Program-made: the position numbers and the translations under genes
Notes under the pieces: model-generated
What the model saw: the letters and a program-made list of their open reading frames with translations, nothing else
Databases searched by the model: none
Told to the model about the DNA's origin: nothing
Part shown: piece after piece, positions 13,844 to 18,021 of the stretch
Layout of the letters: each line of letters starts with the position of its first letter
Position numbering within the stretch: the stretch's first letter is position 1
From: Fidelibacterota bacterium
Lineage (GTDB): Bacteria; Fidelibacterota; Marinisomatia; Marinisomatales; UBA1611
Assembly: GCA_012964275.1 (NCBI GenBank)
Contig: DTUG01000004.1
Coordinates: forward strand, 1 to 18,021
Reading direction: 5' to 3'
DNA length: 18,021 bases

Positions 13844-15628
13844 CTATTTCAGGTATATCATCTTGCGGCTAAATACAACCGGTGCGAATCCATCAACCTG
13901 GGCCTGGATGGTGAAAAAGTATATTCCGGTAGAATGATTTTCCCCACTCCAGTTAAAGTTATAGTTGCCAATAGTATAATATTCATTTTCTGTAAAAATG
14001 GTTTTAACCCGGCCAGTTGCATCGGTCACATAAAGTGATATGATCGCATCCTTAAGCAGGTCAAAGGTAATACGTGTGTTATTGTTGAAAGGATTAGGAA
14101 AATTCTGATACAGGACAAACAGTTCAGGAATAAGGGCTGTTTGCAGATCACTTATTATATCTTGATTTGCCATCCCCAAGGTACTGTATTCCACATCCTG
14201 CCACGGGCCGCCATCAGGAAAGCGGCGTTTTATAACTCCAGTTGAATCTTCAAGGATTACAAATTCTAAGGGCACATTCATATCATCTTGGACCAGGTTC
14301 CACGATAAAATGATTTTACCTGAATTCAAAGAATCAACGGTAAAAACTGAATCCTGAAATTGTAAGTCGTAGTCAGGTGTCCAATCCACATTCCACAATT
14401 CATCACCATTTATCCTAATACCAAATTGGCTTTCACCAAACGATTGACCGGCAACTTCCAAATGCAGGCTGCTTGTATAGGGTTTCCAGACAATCTCATT
14501 TAGCCATAATTCTGACGAAGATCTGGATACTGTCATGGTTCTATTCAATGATTCTACTGGAATCAGTTCTCCATCAAATGTGATAATTACGGGTATATCC
14601 AATATAAAAGAAAATTCCTGAAGAATTGTTTCCCCCTGCATCAGAATCACCGTGTTCCATTCGGCTGGGACATTTACTCGTATTTCACTGCCGGAAAGTA
14701 TATCTGGTGCTAATGGGATATCCAGGTATTCTTCATTCGCTAATAAATAAATATTCTCCTGCTCTAACATTTCCGGATGTATTATATGTAGAACCAATTC
14801 TCCTGTTCCATCTTCATGTTTTGCTCCACCGGAAATTCGGATAGGCGGCAATACTGAAATACGATTGTAACATGGCTGAAATGAATCCAGTAAACTTTCC
14901 CATTGATCCTCAGCAGTCTGATATAATACATTTATTTTTTCAGTCCATTCAAAGGGGGTCACCAGAAGTTGATTACGATAGATTTTTTCCTGGTCCAGAA
15001 CTGATTTAAAAACATCTTCATTGAAAAGGGTCGCACTCACATCTCCAATAATGGGTTCCAGTTCAGGAAGCAAATGGAGCGGAAATTCTTCGATCCAGGC
15101 AAATTGCAGACCATCTTCCAATTCAAGAAGTTTAAGCAAAGCTGAAACGGTTTCATCAGTTAATAATGGAAAATTTTCTACCAGTGTTTCAGCCATGGTC
15201 TGCTTCATCAGGTCCCATATAGATTCAATCTTTTCATATTTAGGTTCCTCCTCAACCACCAGGCAGGATCCAAAAGGAGGATGCTGGTCATCGCTATGAA
15301 ATGTTTTGCCAAAAACATCGACTATTTCCACCAAATAAAAGTAACGATCTTGCTGTTCACAATTTGTATCCAGGTAACGATTGGATATTGTGGTCAATTC
15401 TACTTTCAGTTCAAAAGACTCTATATTCGAATTACGATCATAGATTCGTACTGCTGCTGCCTGAATGGTATCTGGAAATGACCAAACCAATAGCAGAGAA
15501 CCAATACCATCATATACATCCAGATCAATTACAGGCGCATCTATCCAGGAGGGTTCAGATTCATCTGCCCATAGCAGTCCAGATACAAGTATGACTTGCA
15601 ACAGGTGTATTTTAAATATGCTTCTCAT
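13844..15628 (-). CDS. secreted protein with T9SS sorting domain, unknown function
   Basis: A 594-aa exported protein. The N-terminus MRSIFKIHLLQVILVSGLLWA is a Sec signal peptide. A fibronectin type III-like strand-rich domain covers about 27-125, followed by a helical acidic region (about 129-260) rich in Leu, Glu and Trp, then strand-rich domains. The C-terminal domain from about residue 506 begins LYQNFPNPFN and ends GIYFFTI...VFSRKMIYLK, the type A sorting domain of the Por/type IX system. No catalytic motif is seen, so it may be a surface adhesin or structural protein. I chose the ATG at 15628 because it starts the signal peptide and has GGA about six bases upstream; the reading frame stays open to an ATG at 15691, which would bury the signal peptide. 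Confidence 0.88.
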   Translation of the reverse strand: MRSIFKIHLLQVILVSGLLWADESEPSWIDAPVIDLDVYDGIGSLLLVWSFPDTIQAAAVRIYDRNSNIESFELKVELTTISNRYLDTNCEQQDRYFYLVEIVDVFGKTFHSDDQHPPFGSCLVVEEEPKYEKIESIWDLMKQTMAETLVENFPLLTDETVSALLKLLELEDGLQFAWIEEFPLHLLPELEPIIGDVSATLFNEDVFKSVLDQEKIYRNQLLVTPFEWTEKINVLYQTAEDQWESLLDSFQPCYNRISVLPPIRISGGAKHEDGTGELVLHIIHPEMLEQENIYLLANEEYLDIPLAPDILSGSEIRVNVPAEWNTVILMQGETILQEFSFILDIPVIITFDGELIPVESLNRTMTVSRSSSELWLNEIVWKPYTSSLHLEVAGQSFGESQFGIRINGDELWNVDWTPDYDLQFQDSVFTVDSLNSGKIILSWNLVQDDMNVPLEFVILEDSTGVIKRRFPDGGPWQDVEYSTLGMANQDIISDLQTALIPELFVLYQNFPNPFNNNTRITFDLLKDAIISLYVTDATGRVKTIFTENEYYTIGNYNFNWSGENHSTGIYFFTIQAQVDGFAPVVFSRKMIYLK

Positions 15629-15704
15629 AAAAATTCCGACCAGGCGAGACCCAATTTCGAGTATATAATTACAGGACGCAAGCATTTTCATTCTGCTTTA
15701 CATT

Positions 15705-17360
15705 CTATTGTATGAATGTCACTTTTTTAAACTGTTCTTTCCCATTTACACTTGAGCGTATAAAGTAAATACCACTGGGTATATTTCCTGGTTTCCAGTT
15801 CAATGTTTGAACTGTGGTGAACTGTTTCCCACTGTAAAGATTCGCAATGAATCTTCCATCATAGGAGAAGACATCCACATTCAGAACAGCAACTCGTGGC
15901 GTAGAAACCTGAATAGTTATTGATGGGTTAAATGGATTGGGGTAGGTTTTTAAAACGTGGTATTCTATTGGTGCAAATTCAGTTTGTTCTATTTTCGTAT
16001 CCATGAATTCATAATTAATTGCAGCTAACGTGTTCACTATACCCCAACCATAGTCATTATTTGCACTATCAGCCATTGATGCGGTCATCATTAAGGCTTC
16101 CCTTAATTCCATCGCACTTAAATTGAGATTTGCTGATAATACTACCGCAGCAGCACCAGCAGCTAATGGTGCAGATAAAGACGTACCACTTGCAGAACTA
16201 TATTCTGAAGTTGTGTTTGGGCTTATACAATAAGTATATAATCCCATTGCACAAACTTCAGGTTTTATACGACCATCATAAGTGGGGCCATGCGAACTAA
16301 AATAAGCAATATCTCCACTTGAATTCACAGCACCAACAGATAATACACTATCTGCATCTGCAGGGGCAATTATATAATACCAATCGTCGTTACCCTCATT
16401 TCCCGCAGAAGTAACAGTTAATACACCAAGGCTTGCAGCAATATCAACACCTATAGTTGTAACAGCAGTATTTCCGTCTAAATGTTCGTATGTGTACCAA
16501 TCGAGATAGCCTAAGGAAGAGCAAGCAATATCCGCACCGTTTTGTTCACCCCATTCTAATCCAGCAACATAGTTATCCTCTTCTTGTTCAATTTCATCTG
16601 CTACGATTTCAGTTTTTGCAAGAAGATATTCAGATTTAAATGCAGGTCCAATTAAATATCCAGGTTCATATCCTGCTACTACGCTTAAGCATAATGTTCC
16701 GTGATGATCCTGCCCATCTTCAATTTCTTGATCGTTTTCATTAGCGGTATTTTCATCATTATTAATAAAATCATATTGAGCTATCACATTTAAAGAATCA
16801 AAAACTTCATGGTTTAATTCAAAACCTGTATCAAGATAGAGAATTCTAATACCTTGACCAAAATAGCCTAGATCATGCGCTGCAATACAATTTATCTGCT
16901 CCATCTGGACTTGCGATCCGCCATAATCTAGTGTCCGTGATAATTCAACTATATCACTATTCTGAATCAATTTTTTTTTTTGCATCAAAACCGGTTCAAT
17001 CTTATCTACAAATGGCAATTCACTTATTCTATTTAAATCAGCTTTAGAACAAATAACAGATATTGCATTGAGCCAGCGGCTCTCATTTTTAATCGTTAAT
17101 CCCAGTGATGCTATTTCATTTTTATAAACCGGGGACACTTGAAGGTCATACCAAAGGTGATTTGTTGAAACATCATTCTTATTTCTTCTTTCAATTGCTT
17201 TTTGACTAACTGTAACCGGTTCAGACCCATCTTTATCCGTGAAATAAATCCATACCCGATACTCATTCCCCCTTTTTCCATGCTCAATATTTTGTGGATC
17301 GTATTTTTGCGAAAATGACAACACCGGCAAAAGAATAAAAAACAAATATCTCATAATCAT
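15705..17360 (-). CDS. S8 subtilisin-family serine protease with T9SS sorting domain
   Basis: Secreted serine protease. The 551-aa protein has a Sec signal peptide (RYLFFILLPVLSFSQ, first ~18 residues), a short pro-region to about 150, and a subtilisin catalytic domain with the complete triad: Asp177 in YLDTGF, His220 in DHHGT and Ser394 in SGTSLSAP. The oxyanion Asn321 is in SAGNEG. A C-terminal T9SS type A domain runs from about 469 (TYPNPFNPS) to the end. The start is ATG at 17360, overlapping the upstream stop in ATGA; ATG two codons later has better spacing to AGGG and cannot be excluded. An 11-base A run lies in the pro-region. The gene is visibly more AT-rich than the housekeeping genes in the window. 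Confidence 0.93.
   Translation of the reverse strand: MIMRYLFFILLPVLSFSQKYDPQNIEHGKRGNEYRVWIYFTDKDGSEPVTVSQKAIERRNKNDVSTNHLWYDLQVSPVYKNEIASLGLTIKNESRWLNAISVICSKADLNRISELPFVDKIEPVLMQKKKLIQNSDIVELSRTLDYGGSQVQMEQINCIAAHDLGYFGQGIRILYLDTGFELNHEVFDSLNVIAQYDFINNDENTANENDQEIEDGQDHHGTLCLSVVAGYEPGYLIGPAFKSEYLLAKTEIVADEIEQEEDNYVAGLEWGEQNGADIACSSLGYLDWYTYEHLDGNTAVTTIGVDIAASLGVLTVTSAGNEGNDDWYYIIAPADADSVLSVGAVNSSGDIAYFSSHGPTYDGRIKPEVCAMGLYTYCISPNTTSEYSSASGTSLSAPLAAGAAAVVLSANLNLSAMELREALMMTASMADSANNDYGWGIVNTLAAINYEFMDTKIEQTEFAPIEYHVLKTYPNPFNPSITIQVSTPRVAVLNVDVFSYDGRFIANLYSGKQFTTVQTLNWKPGNIPSGIYFIRSSVNGKEQFKKVTFIQ
16971..16981 (-). repeat. homopolymeric A11 tract in the protease coding region
   Basis: On the coding strand 11 adenines in a row (CAA-AAA-AAA-AAA) encode Gln127 and Lys128-130 of the secreted protease. 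A change of one base would shift the frame before the catalytic domain and abolish the enzyme. The tract is seen directly; slippage is inference. Confidence 0.85.
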
Positions 17361-18021
17361 ATCCCTAAAATGATATTAACGAGTAATACCAAGTCCATCA
17401 CATTTAAAACGTTATTATTATCTAAATCACTGAAGAATAGTTGGTAGTCACTCGGTTCTTCCTCAAAGAGAATAAGGTCCGCCAATCCTAAAACATCAAA
17501 AATATTAACCGTTCCATCAGGAATAAAATCTCCTTGCAGAGCCTGAGGATAACCAAAAATAGTAAAATCATCGAGACTGAAGCCATCACCTTCCTGGTAA
17601 TTATCTGATGTCTGGATGAATCGAAAGGCGGTTGGATTTTGACCGTTCAATTGATCCAACTGTATCGTTTCCTGTACCCAATCACCCTGTACACCATCGT
17701 ATCCCGGCTCACCATCAGGCTGAGCTGGCTGCCCAGAACCCATCTCTGTGTAGTCACCTGCTAAACTGATCCATCCATCACCAAGAGGAACAAACGCCTG
17801 GAACCGGACAAAGTCCCAGTTTTCTTCTATCTCCCATTGAGCCTTAAAACTAACGATGGGATGGGCAATAAACTCAAACCCAAAATTCACATTCAGTTCA
17901 GCAACAGTGGTCTGGCCCGATCCATAATCACCGTTAGGGCTATCCGTCAGGGCGTGATCACCAGCGGCGGATGCAGTTGTTAATCCCCAGTCGCCATTTA
18001 CACTCCAATTGTCAAGACCGG
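17357..18021 (-). CDS. C-terminal part of a secreted protein ending in a dockerin-like pair (5' end beyond window)
   Basis: The frame is open to the window edge (first full codon at 18019), so this is a partial gene of at least 221 aa. The first GTG-like codon, at 17890, is internal. The visible part starts GLDNWSVNGDWGLTT and contains ALTDSPNGDYGSG, a pattern I associate with MAM-like or immune-inhibitor-A-like domains on secreted peptidases. A beta-sandwich with GFSLDDFTIFG follows. The last ~60 residues hold two calcium-loop repeats (GDFIPDGTVNIFDVLGLADLIL and SDLDNNNVLNVMDLVLLVNIIL), a dockerin type I-like pair. There is no PNPFN sorting domain after it. The stop overlaps the protease start in ATGA, so the two are likely co-transcribed. 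The catalytic or main domain lies outside the window. Confidence 0.87.
   Translation of the reverse strand, partial: GLDNWSVNGDWGLTTASAAGDHALTDSPNGDYGSGQTTVAELNVNFGFEFIAHPIVSFKAQWEIEENWDFVRFQAFVPLGDGWISLAGDYTEMGSGQPAQPDGEPGYDGVQGDWVQETIQLDQLNGQNPTAFRFIQTSDNYQEGDGFSLDDFTIFGYPQALQGDFIPDGTVNIFDVLGLADLILFEEEPSDYQLFFSDLDNNNVLNVMDLVLLVNIILGI

Noticed and set aside
17888..17890. GTG as the start of the dockerin-like protein
   Set aside because: The same frame stays open for 43 more codons to the window edge and reads as continuous domain sequence, so the gene begins outside the window.
1..18021. CRISPR array, insertion sequence, prophage or toxin-antitoxin pair
   Set aside because: No regularly spaced repeats, transposase or integrase motifs, terminal inverted repeats, phage genes or small toxin-antitoxin gene pairs were seen on either strand.

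Overview
All the genes I can support here lie on the minus strand, so transcription runs from high to low coordinates. The most likely host is a bacterium of the FCB group, possibly Candidatus Marinimicrobia (SAR406) or a relative. Two proteins end in Por/type IX secretion (T9SS) sorting domains with the PNPFN signature. A dockerin-like repeat pair ends a third secreted protein. The 2-oxo acid dehydrogenase E1 is an alpha-beta fusion of the kind seen in Bacteroidetes-related lineages. Starts are a mix of ATG, GTG and TTG, and Shine-Dalgarno (SD) sequences are strong before some genes and absent before others. The phylum is an inference; no rRNA is present.

Layout in order of transcription. 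(1) 18021-13024, secreted and surface proteins: the C-terminal part of a large secreted protein that runs off the window and ends in a dockerin-like pair; a subtilisin-family (S8) protease with a T9SS domain; a second T9SS-sorted protein of unknown function; a probable UCCG-tetraloop terminator; and a lipoprotein carrying nine lysines in a row. (2) 13014-9822, a tightly packed set: an unknown 333-aa protein, a metallo-beta-lactamase-fold hydrolase, a DUF309 protein, a degenerate receiver-like protein and endonuclease III. A hairpin follows. (3) 9755-8091, 7-deazapurine/queuosine genes: a QueD/PTPS-family protein with Asp where the catalytic Cys should be, a YhhQ-type queuosine-precursor transporter, and GTP cyclohydrolase I. 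(4) 8083-2635, a lipoylation module: lipB, fused E1 alpha-beta, lipoyl E2, lipA, then a small membrane-anchored protein. (5) 2520-14: lon and, 15 bases after its stop, tRNA-Val(UAC).

The lipoylation block is self-consistent. LipB attaches octanoate to the E2 lipoyl lysine, LipA inserts the two sulfurs, and the E1 and E2 made from the same transcript use the resulting cofactor. Junctions of 0-1 base (TAATG, TAGATG, TAGTG) suggest translational coupling. Only E3 is missing, and it must be encoded elsewhere. FolE makes the dihydroneopterin triphosphate that QueD would use and the transporter supplies queuosine precursors, but queE, queC and queF are not in the window.

I found no CRISPR array, insertion sequence, phage gene or recognisable new defence system. 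The points most worth a second look are the altered active site of the QueD homologue, an 11-base adenine run inside the secreted protease that could switch it on and off, the lysine-repeat lipoprotein, a sigma54-like site with a TGGCATGA direct repeat upstream of lon, and the unknown 333-aa / MBL / DUF309 / receiver-like set. No stretch without a gene exceeds 300 bases.
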